This document shows, piece after piece, positions 1 through 9,499 of a stretch of DNA of 64,000 nt. Position 1 is the stretch's first letter, and every line of letters begins with the position of its first letter. Origin of the DNA: Bog-366 sp963722555 (GTDB lineage: Bacteria > Acidobacteriota > Terriglobia > UBA7540); contig CAVRNQ010000003.1 in NCBI GenBank assembly GCA_963722555.1, forward strand, positions 558,001-622,000, written 5' to 3'. The notes under the pieces are model-generated. The model was not told the origin of the DNA, did no database searches, and saw only the letters and a list, made by a program, of their open reading frames with translations. A program made the position numbers and the translations under genes.

Positions 1-10
1 GCAAACTTCC

Positions 11-38
11 ACTTTTGCCATTTGCCCTTTGCCTTTTG
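11..38. repeat. Heptamer tandem repeat, 4 units
   Basis: Four consecutive 7-bp units (acttttg, ccatttg, ccctttg, ccttttg) fit the consensus CCNTTTG. It lies just beyond the 3' end of the minus-strand sugar dehydrogenase. The form resembles short tandemly repeated heptamers known from cyanobacteria. The array may extend beyond the window edge. Confidence 0.6.
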
Positions 39-68
39 GTTTTCTCTCGCGGCTCCGCCGCGCTGCGC

Positions 69-1403
69 TCACCAGCAGAGGCCTTGGTAAGAGGTCATGC
101 CCTCGGGGCGGCCTGCCTTCTCAAGGTGAACCAAGTCAATCACGATCTGCTCAGGCCGTAACAGGGCAGCAAGTTCGGACCGGTCAACCGACTTCGTTGC
201 GATAACCACAACCTCGGCTGCTCCGACGACGTCTGCCAAGCTCGTCCACAGCAGCAACCCGATGTGCGGGATAACCTGATCGATGAATTGTCGATTCGAG
301 CCCACCAGATGGCCCAGCGAGACGCACGGGTCCCAGATGCGGACGTGACAACCCTCTCCGATCAGCCGCTTGGTCAGCAGCACCTGGGGGCTCTCGCGCA
401 GGTCGTCCGTGCCGGCCTTAAAGCTCAGCCCCAGCAGTCCGATTTTCTTCTTCGAGGAGTGCAGAATCGTTTCCACGGCACGTTCCACATGCTCGGCGTT
501 GCTGGGCAAGATTGCTTCCAGGAGCGGCAATTGCAGGTCAAGCTCATGGGCACGATACTCGAGAGCGCGCAGATCTTTCGGGAGGCACGACCCACCGAAA
601 GCAAATCCTGGGGAGAGATAGGCGCGGGAAATATTCAGCCTGGTATCGGAGGTAAAGATTCGGATCACGGCTTCCGTGTCAACCCCGAGTTGCTTTGCCA
701 ATGTCCCGACCTCGTTGGCGAAGCTCACCTTCAAGGCATGGAAGGCGTTCGAGACATATTTGACCATCTCGGCCACTGCCAGAGAGGTTTCAAAAACCTG
801 GCCCGGAACCCAGCCATAAACCTCGCGCAGTGGGGCCAGATGCTGCGGCGCATCGGCGCCCAAGATCGTATAGGGGGGCTCGAAGAAGTCTGCCACCGCC
901 GTCCCCTCGCGCATGAACTCGGGATTATAGCAGACGGCGAAATCCACCCCGGCACGCTTCTGGCTGGAACTTTCCAGAGCAGGAATCACCACCGACTGGG
1001 TGGTGCCGGGTAGCACCGTGCTGCGCAGGACAATGGTGTGGTTGGAGTTCTTGGCTGCCAGGCCCCGCCCGATCTCGCGGCAAACGTGCTCAATCTGCGT
1101 GACATCGATCTTACCGTTCCGATGGCTCGGGGTGCCCACGCAGGCGAAGGAGACATCCGACTGCAACACGGCCGCGCTGGTGTCGGTGGTGGCGTGCAGA
1201 CGGCCCGCCTGGTGACTCTCGGCCACCAGTTCGTCCAGTTGGGCCTCGATAACCGGGCTACGCCCTGCCTCGAGCATTTCGACCTTGTCCGGATTGACGT
1301 CCACCCCGATCACTCGGTGGCCCTTGTGGGCCAGGCATGCGGCCGTTACTGAGCCAACATAACCCAGTCCGAAGATACTGACGGAGCGTGTGTTCGTCCC
1401 CAT
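69..1403 (-). CDS. Nucleotide-sugar dehydrogenase, AlgD/Ugd-like
   Basis: It should oxidise a nucleotide sugar (GDP-mannose or UDP-glucose) to the uronic acid in two NAD-dependent steps in the cytoplasm, feeding exopolysaccharide synthesis. A Rossmann GLGYVG motif sits at residues 12-17. The catalytic-cysteine motif GGSCLPKD has Cys at about 273, and the YNPEFMREG motif is typical of the family. The GGSCLPKD wording is closer to GDP-mannose 6-dehydrogenase (AlgD) than to many UDP-glucose enzymes, but substrate cannot be settled by eye. The ATG at 1403 is chosen because GAGGAGG lies a few bases upstream; a longer frame to 1496 lacks such a site. The 444-residue length is normal. The gene faces away from proBA. 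Confidence 0.9.
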   Translation of the reverse strand: MGTNTRSVSIFGLGYVGSVTAACLAHKGHRVIGVDVNPDKVEMLEAGRSPVIEAQLDELVAESHQAGRLHATTDTSAAVLQSDVSFACVGTPSHRNGKIDVTQIEHVCREIGRGLAAKNSNHTIVLRSTVLPGTTQSVVIPALESSSQKRAGVDFAVCYNPEFMREGTAVADFFEPPYTILGADAPQHLAPLREVYGWVPGQVFETSLAVAEMVKYVSNAFHALKVSFANEVGTLAKQLGVDTEAVIRIFTSDTRLNISRAYLSPGFAFGGSCLPKDLRALEYRAHELDLQLPLLEAILPSNAEHVERAVETILHSSKKKIGLLGLSFKAGTDDLRESPQVLLTKRLIGEGCHVRIWDPCVSLGHLVGSNRQFIDQVIPHIGLLLWTSLADVVGAAEVVVIATKSVDRSELAALLRPEQIVIDLVHLEKAGRPEGMTSYQGLCW

Positions 1404-1762
1404 ACATGTCCTCCTCGTCGTCAAGCCACCTTCCGGCCACCTCGGCGCGCGGGGCTGAGTGCGAGCCGCGATCAACCTTAATGCGCCGCAACCCAACCCT
1501 GAACGGCTTGGTACAAGAACCGTGCTTGTGGTTCTGTAGGCACGATCTGAGAGTTGGATTCAATCGGTTCCGGATGCAAGGTCAGGATAGGAGAAATCCT
1601 AACACGACCTGTGGAATCGAGCAAGCCGGTCGAGTCCCTGGAACCGTACAGACTCTTGAAAACCTTCGCCAAGGTATCGTAACGTATACTGTCCCCTGCG
1701 TAGTTCAGGGTGTGAATTGAGGAACTGCCGTCGGCAGAAGGAAGGCTCGGAAAGGTGTAGCT
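1404..1762. other. Intergenic region between divergent genes
   Basis: About 360 bp separate the divergently read dehydrogenase and proB. It must hold both promoters. I see no convincing hexamer pair with normal spacing and no protein-like reading frame. Confidence 0.4.
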
Positions 1763-2530
1763 TTGCGCCTGATTGTCAAGATAGGAAGCAGTGTTATTGC
1801 CCCAGGGGGCCGGCTTAGCCCTTCCCGGGTACGGGCCCTGGTTGACCAACTCGATCTCGTCCATCACGAACACGTGATCGTAACCTCGGGCGCCATTGCG
1901 TGTGGCGCATCCGTATTCGGGTCCGAGCATACGCCTTCGCGCGTAATCCGGATGCAGGCCGCCGCGGCCGTTGGGCAGAGCCAACTAATGCATACCTACG
2001 AACAGCTCTTCTTCGGGAAGAAGGTGGTCGCCCAACTGCTGCTTTCGAGTGATGATTTCTCCTCCGCGATCCGTTATCGCAATCTCTGCCACACGATCGA
2101 GGAGCTCCTCCGCTTGAAGGTGTTGCCGATCGTCAACGAGAACGATTGTGTCTCCGTGCGTGAACTGGAAGGCACTTTTGGAGATAATGACGAGCTCAGC
2201 GCCCTGCTGGCCGGCGCGGTCAAGGCGGACTGGCTGATTCTCCTCACCGACGTGGATGGTTTCTATCGGCGCAGCGGTCCGAACGGTGAGGCCCGGCTTG
2301 TCCGGCGAATCAGCCGGTTCACACCGGCGCTCGAAGCCGAGTGCAACGAAAAAGGAGAGCTGGGACGCGGAGGCATGCAATCGAAGCTCCGAGCCGCGCG
2401 TCTGGCCACGGCGGGAGGGACGCACGTCGCCATCGCCAATGGCTGCCATCCAGATGTTATTCCCCAGGTGCTGAAGCACCAGACGGGCACCTATTTCCCA
2501 CCGCAGCGCAGGAAGGGGACTAGCCAATGA
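1763..2530 (+). CDS. proB: Glutamate 5-kinase, short form without PUA domain
   Basis: It phosphorylates L-glutamate to gamma-glutamyl phosphate, the first step of proline synthesis. The amino-acid kinase fold is clear: VKIGSSV near the N-terminus, TSGAIACG, the glutamate-site VNENDCV, GDNDELSALLA and the LLTDVDG strand. At 255 residues it lacks the C-terminal PUA domain found in many longer enzymes (about 365 residues in E. coli). Short kinase-only forms are known. The start is a TTG at 1763 preceded by an AAGG-type site. The stop codon overlaps the proA start by four bases (ATGA), so the two are translationally coupled. End-product inhibition may differ because the PUA domain is absent; that is inference. 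Confidence 0.93.
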   Translation: MRLIVKIGSSVIAPGGRLSPSRVRALVDQLDLVHHEHVIVTSGAIACGASVFGSEHTPSRVIRMQAAAAVGQSQLMHTYEQLFFGKKVVAQLLLSSDDFSSAIRYRNLCHTIEELLRLKVLPIVNENDCVSVRELEGTFGDNDELSALLAGAVKADWLILLTDVDGFYRRSGPNGEARLVRRISRFTPALEAECNEKGELGRGGMQSKLRAARLATAGGTHVAIANGCHPDVIPQVLKHQTGTYFPPQRRKGTSQ

Positions 2531-3786
2531 GCACTGCTCCGGCAAGCCTATCGGTTTCCACCCTGGAGAAGCTGGAGTCCGCTCGCCGGGCCGCGGCGGA
2601 GGTCGGCCGTCTCTCGACCGCACAGAAGAACGAGATTCTGGCTGCCATGGCCCTGGAGATCAACCGCCATCGCGACCAGATCCTGGCTGCCAATGCCGCG
2701 GACCTCGCGGCGAGCAACCTCAGCACCTCCAGTCGGGACCGTCTGTTACTTACTCCGGCGCGCCTTACCGCCCTGGTAGAGGCTCTCGATGCGGTCCGGG
2801 CCTTGCCAGACCCCGTGGGTCAAGTACTGGCGGAGTGGACGCGGCCCAATGGGCTGCGCATCCGCAAAGTGCGGGTCCCGCTGGGCGTGGTGGGCATCAT
2901 TTATGAATCCCGGCCCAACGTAACTGTGGATGCGGTGGCGTTGTGCCTCAAGTCCGGCAATGCGGTAGTGCTGCGTGGTGGGCGCGAAGCGATTGCGACC
3001 AATGAGGCCTTGGTAAGGATTCTCGTGGGGACGCCCGGCGTGCCCGGCGGTGCCGTAGAATTACTGGACTCCCGCTCGCGCGAGTCCGCGAGCGAACTTA
3101 TGCGCGCCCGGGGCCTGGTGGACGTGCTCGTACCCCGCGGTGGGGCGTCCTTAATCAATCACGTAGTGGAAGAAGCGACGGTCCCCGTAATCGAAACCGG
3201 AGCCGGCAACTGCCACGTCTATGTCAACAAAGCCGCGAACCTCGATGTAGCCGATCGCATCGTCATCAACGCCAAGACGCAGCGGCCCTCGGTTTGCAAC
3301 GCCGCAGAGAAGTTGCTGGTCCACCAGGACATAGCCCGCGAGTATGTGCCCAGGATCGTCGAGAAGCTCTTGGCCGCGAAGGTCGAGCTTCTCGGAGATG
3401 AGCAGACACGCAGCCTCGCCCCGGGACAGAATGTTGGGGTTGCCGGCGAGCCCGACTGGCACACGGAGTACCTTGACCTGCGCATGGCCATTGCCGTGGT
3501 CCCCACGCTGGACGCTGCGATTGCTCATATTAACCACTACTCGACCCGTCACTCCGACGCGATTGTGACCACCGACGAGGCGCGCGCTCAGCGTTTCCTG
3601 AATCAGGTGGATTCTGCGGCCGTGTACTGGAATGCCTCCACCCGCTTCACGGACGGAGGTGAATTCGGATTGGGTGCAGAGATGGGTATCAGCAACCAGA
3701 AACTGCACTGCCGTGGGCCGTTTAGTCTGCCGGAGCTGACGTTGACGAAGTTTCAGATTTTTGGGACAGGGCAAATTCGCAACTGA
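2527..3786 (+). CDS. proA: Gamma-glutamyl phosphate reductase
   Basis: It reduces gamma-glutamyl phosphate with NADPH to glutamate semialdehyde, the second step of proline synthesis, and likely channels substrate from ProB. The 419 residues match the usual length. The aldehyde-dehydrogenase-like fold shows the GVVGIIYESRPNVT signature. The catalytic cysteine (Cys257) lies in PSVCNAAEKLL, and GAEMGISNQKLHCRGP near the end is a ProA signature. It overlaps proB by four bases, forming a two-gene operon. proC is not in the window. Confidence 0.97.
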   Translation: MSTAPASLSVSTLEKLESARRAAAEVGRLSTAQKNEILAAMALEINRHRDQILAANAADLAASNLSTSSRDRLLLTPARLTALVEALDAVRALPDPVGQVLAEWTRPNGLRIRKVRVPLGVVGIIYESRPNVTVDAVALCLKSGNAVVLRGGREAIATNEALVRILVGTPGVPGGAVELLDSRSRESASELMRARGLVDVLVPRGGASLINHVVEEATVPVIETGAGNCHVYVNKAANLDVADRIVINAKTQRPSVCNAAEKLLVHQDIAREYVPRIVEKLLAAKVELLGDEQTRSLAPGQNVGVAGEPDWHTEYLDLRMAIAVVPTLDAAIAHINHYSTRHSDAIVTTDEARAQRFLNQVDSAAVYWNASTRFTDGGEFGLGAEMGISNQKLHCRGPFSLPELTLTKFQIFGTGQIRN

Positions 3787-4214
3787 CGATTGGAAATAAG
3801 CCGGCGCGGAGGAGGTTGATCGGCACACACGCGCCAAGGAAAGGCGAAGCCTTTCCGCACAGACGCCCATGAGCCTTCGGCTCGCCACGAAAGATGAAAA
3901 TGCTCCGGGTGATTCCCCTCCTTGATAAGGAGGGGGCCAGGGGGTGGTTGACCTGCTCGATTTGTCCCGTACCCCACCACCCCCTAACCCCCTCCTCAGC
4001 CGAGGAGGGGAGCTATTTTCATAACAGCGGGGGGCGGAGCCGCAGGTTGCCGCCCACCGGAGCGAGCGTAATTTGGACAAGCCTGGTCACAGACCGCCGC
4101 CACAAGAGACCAAGCTGACCCACGGCCGGCCGAAGCGAACAACTTTAGTAATGGCGATTGGGATGATAGAATACCTTGGGTTATTGAATTCCGGAAACCC
4201 AGGCAAGGGAAAAT
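3787..4214. other. Repeat-rich intergenic region
   Basis: The 428 bp between proA and the next dehydrogenase hold several hairpins. One is at about 3838-3860 (GGAAAGGCGAAGCCTTTCC). A larger REP-like palindrome at 3915-4010 is listed separately. No protein-like frame is seen. The following gene has an AAGGGA ribosome site directly upstream. Confidence 0.5.
3915..4010. repeat. REP-like palindromic element (CCCCTCCT...AGGAGGGG)
   Basis: The left half has an internal hairpin (CCCCTCC-ttgataa-GGAGGGG) followed by CCAGGGGGTGGT. The right half is the approximate reverse complement, starting ACCACCCCCTAACC and ending in a second CCCCTCC/GGAGGGG-type hairpin. The whole thus forms a long imperfect inverted repeat of about 35 bp per arm. 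It resembles mobile REP/MITE-like elements common in environmental genomes. Confidence 0.7.
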
Positions 4215-5615
4215 ATGAACAAAGGGACCGTTGTCGCAGGTGAAGCTCTGGGTGCTTTCCAGTCCAAGATCGAGGCCCAGACTGCCCAAGTGGGTGTTAT
4301 CGGGCTGGGCTACGTTGGCTTACCGCTCGCCCTGCTGTTCGCTCGGAACGGATATGCCGTGTGCGGCTTTGACGTTGACCCCAACAAGGTAACCATGCTC
4401 CAGCGTGGCGAGAGCTACATCCGCCACATCCCGCAGGCGGTCATCGCGGAGCATGTGCAGCAGAAACGCCTCAAGGTCACGACGGATTTTTCTCTCCTGC
4501 GGGAGATGGATGCCATTCTCATTTGCGTCCCGACTCCCCTGGATGCTCACCGCGAACCCGATCTCTCCTATGTGCGAAACACGGCCGAGGCGATCACTCC
4601 GCATTTACGGCGCGGCCAACTGGTCGTGCTGGAGAGCACCACCTATCCGGGCACCACGGAAGAAGTCGTGCTGCCGATTCTGGAAAAATCGGGCTTGCGC
4701 TGCCCGTCGAGCCCTTATACCACGGATGGGCGCGAGGTCACGGCGACGGAAGAACCGGAAGGCGACTTCCTGCTGGCCTTCTCCCCAGAGCGTGAGGATC
4801 CCGGCAATAAGCAATTCCAAACCCATCAGATCCCGAAAATCATCGGAGGAGTTAATGCCGCGAGCGCCCAGGCGGCGCAGGGCCTTTACGGGCGCGCCTT
4901 CCAGGCGACCCTCCTGGTTAGCTCAACGCGCGCGGCCGAGATGGCCAAGATCCTGGAAAACACCTACCGCTGCGTCAACATCGCGCTCGTCAATGAGCTG
5001 AAGCTGCTCTGCCTGCGCATGGGAATTGACATCTGGGAAGTGATCGAGGCGGCCAAGACGAAACCCTTCGGGTTTACGGCCTTCTATCCCGGTCCGGGCC
5101 TGGGTGGCCACTGCATTCCCATCGATCCGTTCTATCTGACCTGGAAAGCGCGGGAATACGGATTCCCGACGCGCTTCATTGAATTGGCCGGCGAGATCAA
5201 CTCCTCCATGCCCGAACACGTGGTGGCCTCGCTGGCGGAAGCCTTGAACCAGCGCCAGCAGTGTCTGCACAATGCCCGGATACTGATTCTGGGGGTTGCC
5301 TACAAGAAGGACATCGACGACCTGCGTGAGTCTCCCAGCCTGCGCATTATCGAACTCCTGCAGGACCGGGGGGCCCGCGTCGATTACCACGACCCCTATT
5401 TCCCCCGCCTCCACAAGATGCGCAAATACGATTATGCGCTGGTGAGCGTCGAGCCTACGCCTGCAGCCCTGGCCGATTACGACGCCGTGGTTATCGCCAC
5501 GGACCATTCCAACTTTGATTACGCCGCCCTCGTCCGCCACGCGCGCCTGGTCATTGACACACGCAACGCCACGCGGGACGTACAGGAGCATCGCGAGAAG
5601 ATCGTTCGGTGCTAG
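4215..5615 (+). CDS. UDP-N-acetylsugar 6-dehydrogenase (WbpA/TviB type)
   Basis: It likely oxidises a UDP-N-acetylhexosamine to the corresponding uronate for surface polysaccharide synthesis. The Rossmann motif GLGYVG is at residues 30-35. The catalytic cysteine is Cys300 in GPGLGGHCIPIDPFYL, a form typical of UDP-GlcNAc/ManNAc dehydrogenases rather than UDP-glucose dehydrogenase. The C-terminal UDP-binding domain has GVAYKKDIDDLRESPS. The 466-residue length is slightly long because of an N-terminal extension of about 25 residues. The ATG at 4215 has AAGGGA upstream. A second sugar dehydrogenase lies 3 kb upstream on the other strand, so this neighbourhood supplies two uronic-acid precursors. 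Confidence 0.92.
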   Translation: MNKGTVVAGEALGAFQSKIEAQTAQVGVIGLGYVGLPLALLFARNGYAVCGFDVDPNKVTMLQRGESYIRHIPQAVIAEHVQQKRLKVTTDFSLLREMDAILICVPTPLDAHREPDLSYVRNTAEAITPHLRRGQLVVLESTTYPGTTEEVVLPILEKSGLRCPSSPYTTDGREVTATEEPEGDFLLAFSPEREDPGNKQFQTHQIPKIIGGVNAASAQAAQGLYGRAFQATLLVSSTRAAEMAKILENTYRCVNIALVNELKLLCLRMGIDIWEVIEAAKTKPFGFTAFYPGPGLGGHCIPIDPFYLTWKAREYGFPTRFIELAGEINSSMPEHVVASLAEALNQRQQCLHNARILILGVAYKKDIDDLRESPSLRIIELLQDRGARVDYHDPYFPRLHKMRKYDYALVSVEPTPAALADYDAVVIATDHSNFDYAALVRHARLVIDTRNATRDVQEHREKIVRC

Positions 5616-5852
5616 GCTTACCAAATTCCGTCGGAGTCGGAGACAGGACAGGGGGACAGGACCTTTGAATAGGGGTTTGAATCTCCCCCTCCCACCCCAG
5701 CGTTTCCCTTCCTCCCGACCCTGGTCACTTGAAGGCAAAAACACGGGAACCATTTTGTGGCGTGTTCCTGTAGAATGGAGAGCTTTTGGCAACCGGCCGC
5801 GGAGCAAGCTAGCCACAAGACTGCGTCCACAGGAATCCGCCCCGCCTCGTCT

Positions 5853-8279
5853 ATGCTGAAACCGCTTCTTCTCGATCTCCCCGCGGCGTGTTTACCCTTG
5901 AGCGCGCGTGGGGGATTGCGTTCACCGCGGGGCAGGCACCGTTTGGCTTGCTGGCTCGCGGTGTGGCTCATGGGGACGGTTTCCCCCCTGACGGCCGCCG
6001 CAGCCGGTGCGGTTCCCCCCAATTCCCACGTCGTAGTCAGCGTGCCCCGCGTCACAGAACCTCCCCGGCTTGAGGATTTCCTCGAAATGCGGCCCAGCGC
6101 GAAGTGGGAAGGCAAGCTGGCCAAGGTCGACAACTTCATCCAACGCCTGCCCAGTGACGGCCAGCCCTCGACGCAGAAAACGGAAGCCTACTTGGGTTAT
6201 GACGACCGGTATTTTTATTGCATCTTTGTGGCGTTTGACTCGGAACCCAGCAAGGTGCGCGGTAATAGGACTCCCCGCGACAATGTTACGGGGGATGACA
6301 AGCTGGATCTCTTCCTCGACACTTACCACGACCGCCGGCGCGCTTACGTGTTCACCGTGAACGCCTACGGCCACCAGATGGATGGCTTGTGGACGGAGGG
6401 TCCGCGCAATCAATATGACGACACCTGGGATGCGGTTTGGGAATCGCGCGGCCAGCTTACCGAGCAGGGCTTCGTCACCTGGATTGCCGTGCCCTTCAAG
6501 AGCCTGCGCTTCCCGGCCACGGAAGAGCAAACTTGGGGAATCGTCCTGGTGCGATGGATCGTCCGTAACAATGAATCCGCCACCTGGCCGCGGGTTTCCA
6601 CGCGCATCGAAGGCCGCATGAGCCAGGAAGCCACGTTGCAGGGCCTGCGCGGCATTTCACCCGGGCACGGCGACATGCTGATTCCCTATGCCTATACGCG
6701 CTCTTTCCGAACCCTGGACCAGAGCATCCCCACGGAACCTTTCTTCCAGAGCAAGACCTTGGAGCCGCGCGTGGGCGCCGACGCGAAACTGGTCCTGAAG
6801 CAGTCCTTCTCGCTGGACATGACGGTGAATCCGGATTTTTCGCAGGTGGAATCCGACCAGCCGCAGATTACCGTGAACCGGCGATTCGAAGCGTACTTTC
6901 CGGAGAAGCGCCCCTTCTTCCTGGAAAACCCCAGCTTTTTCGAAACGCCTCTGAACCTGCTTTTCACACGCAACATCGCCGACCCGCAGTTCGGCGTGCG
7001 CCTGACTGGCAAGCGGGGTCCCTACGCGATTGGAGCGCTCTTTGCCGACGACCGCTCGCCGGGGGAATCCGTCGCCGCTGGGGACCCGCTCTACGACAAG
7101 CGCGCTTTCTTCACGGTCGTGCGGGTGAACCGCGACATCTTCCGGCAGTCCACGGTCGGACTGATTTTCACGGACCGCGAACTAGCCGGGACCTTCAACC
7201 GCGTAGGTGGCCTGGACACCCGCTTCAAGTTGCACAAGAACTGGTGGGTGACGGCGCAGGCCGTGGCCAGCTCCACGACCTTGCCGGGCGGGGCGCGCAG
7301 CGCGGGGCCGGCATACAAAACGCAGGCGCGCTTCGATGGCAGGACGTTCTACAGCAACGCCGAATACAACGATCTCAGCCCGGGCTTCAACACGCTGACC
7401 GGCTTCATTTCCACCGAAACCGTGGAACGGCCCATCAACGTCGGCCGGACCATCACGCGCCCACCCCTGCGCACGGACATGCGCGGGGCAAGCGAAATTG
7501 CCATGTATCGCTTCCGCCCGGAAGGCAAGCATCTCATCTCCTGGGGGCCTACCGCCTTCATCAATCCCGTCTGGGATCATCACGGCAACCGGCTCGACAT
7601 GTACCAGGACTACACGATGAGCTGGGAGTTCACCGGCCAAACCGCCTTCGAGCTTTATTACCAGGCGGACCAGGAAATGCTGCGACCCCAGGACTTCGCA
7701 GGGCTTACCGCGAACCAGGTTTATTCCCACCACCGGCAGGGTGCCTATTTCGAAACTGCTCTGCTGACCCAGCTCGCGTTCAAGGCTGATTACTCTCAGG
7801 GAACGCAGCTCAACGTCGTTCCACCCTCCGGCCAACTCCCGTTGCTGGCCAACCTGTCACAAGCGAGCCTGAGTCTGGTGGTTCGGCCGGAGCGTCACCT
7901 GCGCATTGAGAACACTTACCTGCTGGACCGCCTGGTCGACCGCACCACCGGTGAGAGCGTATTCAATAATGATATCATCCGGTCCGTCTGGACCTGGCAG
8001 TTCAACCGCAAGCTGTCAGTTCGGGTTATCCCACAATACAACTCAGTCCTGGCCAATCCCGCGCGTACTTCCTTGGGCACGAGCAAAAACTTCAATGCGG
8101 ATTTCCTTCTGACTTACCTTCTGAACCCCTTCACGGCCCTCTACATCGGCTATAACCGGAATATGGACAACCTCGAACTGCTCCGCTATACGCCATACAA
8201 CCAACTCCTGCGCACCCAAGGTCTGTTGACTGATGGCCACCAGTTTTTCGTGAAGTTCTCGTACTTGTTCAACTTCTGA
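5853..8279 (+). CDS. DUF5916 protein: CBM9-like domain plus outer-membrane barrel
   Basis: The probable mature N-terminal third (about residues 40-240) resembles the CBM9-like carbohydrate-binding fold: a PRLEDFLEMRPS entry, YLGYDDRYFYCIFVAFD and LDLFLDTYHDRRRAYVFTVN. The remainder is DUF5916: NPDFSQVESDQPQITVNRRFEAYFPEKRPFFLEN, then alternating short strands ending in a Phe (KFSYLFNF), as expected of an outer-membrane barrel. A hydrophobic stretch near residues 35-50 (ACWLAVWLMGTV) looks like a signal peptide. The ATG at 5853 is preferred because it places that signal nearest the start; in-frame GTG 5757 and ATG 5775 are possible. Function is unknown; substrate binding or uptake at the cell surface is a guess. 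Confidence 0.82.
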   Translation: MLKPLLLDLPAACLPLSARGGLRSPRGRHRLACWLAVWLMGTVSPLTAAAAGAVPPNSHVVVSVPRVTEPPRLEDFLEMRPSAKWEGKLAKVDNFIQRLPSDGQPSTQKTEAYLGYDDRYFYCIFVAFDSEPSKVRGNRTPRDNVTGDDKLDLFLDTYHDRRRAYVFTVNAYGHQMDGLWTEGPRNQYDDTWDAVWESRGQLTEQGFVTWIAVPFKSLRFPATEEQTWGIVLVRWIVRNNESATWPRVSTRIEGRMSQEATLQGLRGISPGHGDMLIPYAYTRSFRTLDQSIPTEPFFQSKTLEPRVGADAKLVLKQSFSLDMTVNPDFSQVESDQPQITVNRRFEAYFPEKRPFFLENPSFFETPLNLLFTRNIADPQFGVRLTGKRGPYAIGALFADDRSPGESVAAGDPLYDKRAFFTVVRVNRDIFRQSTVGLIFTDRELAGTFNRVGGLDTRFKLHKNWWVTAQAVASSTTLPGGARSAGPAYKTQARFDGRTFYSNAEYNDLSPGFNTLTGFISTETVERPINVGRTITRPPLRTDMRGASEIAMYRFRPEGKHLISWGPTAFINPVWDHHGNRLDMYQDYTMSWEFTGQTAFELYYQADQEMLRPQDFAGLTANQVYSHHRQGAYFETALLTQLAFKADYSQGTQLNVVPPSGQLPLLANLSQASLSLVVRPERHLRIENTYLLDRLVDRTTGESVFNNDIIRSVWTWQFNRKLSVRVIPQYNSVLANPARTSLGTSKNFNADFLLTYLLNPFTALYIGYNRNMDNLELLRYTPYNQLLRTQGLLTDGHQFFVKFSYLFNF

Positions 8280-9024
8280 TCGACAACGCATGGCCGGGCT
8301 GGCTTCTTGGACAGAAGGCTTGGAATCCTGTCCCCCCTTACGAATCCGGAGGAGTACCGGACACCGTGGTGTCTTCACACGGCAACCGAGCTGTTGTATG
8401 AGCCTTGGTCAGTATGGGCAATTCTGGCCGGCTCCTATGCAAATTCTTCCCGGCGCTCACCCACCCATCCGCAAACCCAACCTCTGGCAGCAGGTTGATT
8501 TAAAAGGGCTTGCAGGGCGTTGTTGCGGAGGGGCAACTCTGGCAATGGAGATGCTGCAGGAGAGTCGGGGCGCGTCCAGGTCATGAATACCTGATGCAGG
8601 TTCTCAGTTTCGGTGAACAGGCCGGCTGTTTGAGGTGGCATTAGAGCGCGGCAACGGCCTAACGAGATTCAAGCTCCATCACACAGGCCAGCACAGCTTC
8701 TTAACCGCGCTGGCTCCCCGAAGCACTGCGGCTGCCCTTCGGTCAAGGGCAGCCGCAGCTCGCCCTCGCCTCTGGACAAAACGTCGGTAAGCCAAGCGAG
8801 CTGCGCATTTAATTGCCACAGTTGGCCTCCGCTTTCAGCAATCACAACCGCCGCCCGGAAGCGGGAACCCCGCTCCTGCAGTCTCAAGTGCCTGGGGCAT
8901 AGGCGGACGGATTGGAGGGGCACAGATCCCCCTGCGATGCTCCGGTTCAAGTCTGCAATTTCTGTTGCAGCGCCGCGGAATCAGGCATAAGATGGACACC
9001 AAGTCCGCCAGTGTGAGGGCTGTC
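8280..9024. other. Gene-free region
   Basis: About 745 bp without a convincing frame on either strand. Several short ORFs here have no recognisable composition or ribosome site. The CBS gene upstream control region lies at its right end. Confidence 0.4.
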
Positions 9025-9459
9025 ATGACAGTCAAAGACTTGATCCAGTCTCGCGCCGAGGTCTTTTCGGTATCTGAAGATTTCACCGTTCACGATGCCG
9101 CCCGCTACTTGCGAGATAAGCAGGTCCGCTCCGTGGGGGTCCTGAACTGTCAGGGCAAGCTGGTGGGAGTTGTGTCGCAAAGCGATATTTCTGACAAGGT
9201 TGCGGCCGAAAACAAGTGCCCGGCCTGGATGCGGGTTTCCGAAGTGATGAGCATTAACCTGGTTGCCGTCCCGCCGGGGACGCACCTGGATGAGTGCGTA
9301 AGATTAATGGAAAAGCATGCGATATACCATCTGCTGGTCGTCAACGAAGAGGAGAATTTTCGCGGGATGATTTCCGCTCAGGACCTGCTCCGGGTCATCG
9401 CCTCCGATGAGAAGGCACGTGCCGACATGCTGGAATCCTTCATTTTCTCGCAACGCTAA
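9025..9459 (+). CDS. Tandem CBS-domain protein
   Basis: A small protein made of one Bateman module: CBS1 covers about residues 1-60 (MTVKDLIQSR...VGVLNCQGKLVGVVSQSDI) and CBS2 about 70-130 (VSEVMSINLVAVPPGTHLDECVRLM...HLLVVNEEENFRGMISAQDLL). Such modules bind adenine nucleotides or SAM and work as energy or redox sensors, often on a partner. The start at 9025 is chosen because GAGGG sits 5 bases upstream and the CBS domain begins at once. ATG 8992, adding 11 residues, is an alternative. No effector domain is attached and neighbours give no clear partner. Confidence 0.88.
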   Translation: MTVKDLIQSRAEVFSVSEDFTVHDAARYLRDKQVRSVGVLNCQGKLVGVVSQSDISDKVAAENKCPAWMRVSEVMSINLVAVPPGTHLDECVRLMEKHAIYHLLVVNEEENFRGMISAQDLLRVIASDEKARADMLESFIFSQR

Positions 9460-9499
9460 GCAGGATTTCTCACGACGGAATTGAAGGGGCATAGCTTTA

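Noticed and set aside
1650..1700. Promoter for proB (TTGAAA at 1656 and TATACT at 1685)
   Set aside because: The spacer is 23 bp, too long for a sigma-70-type promoter.
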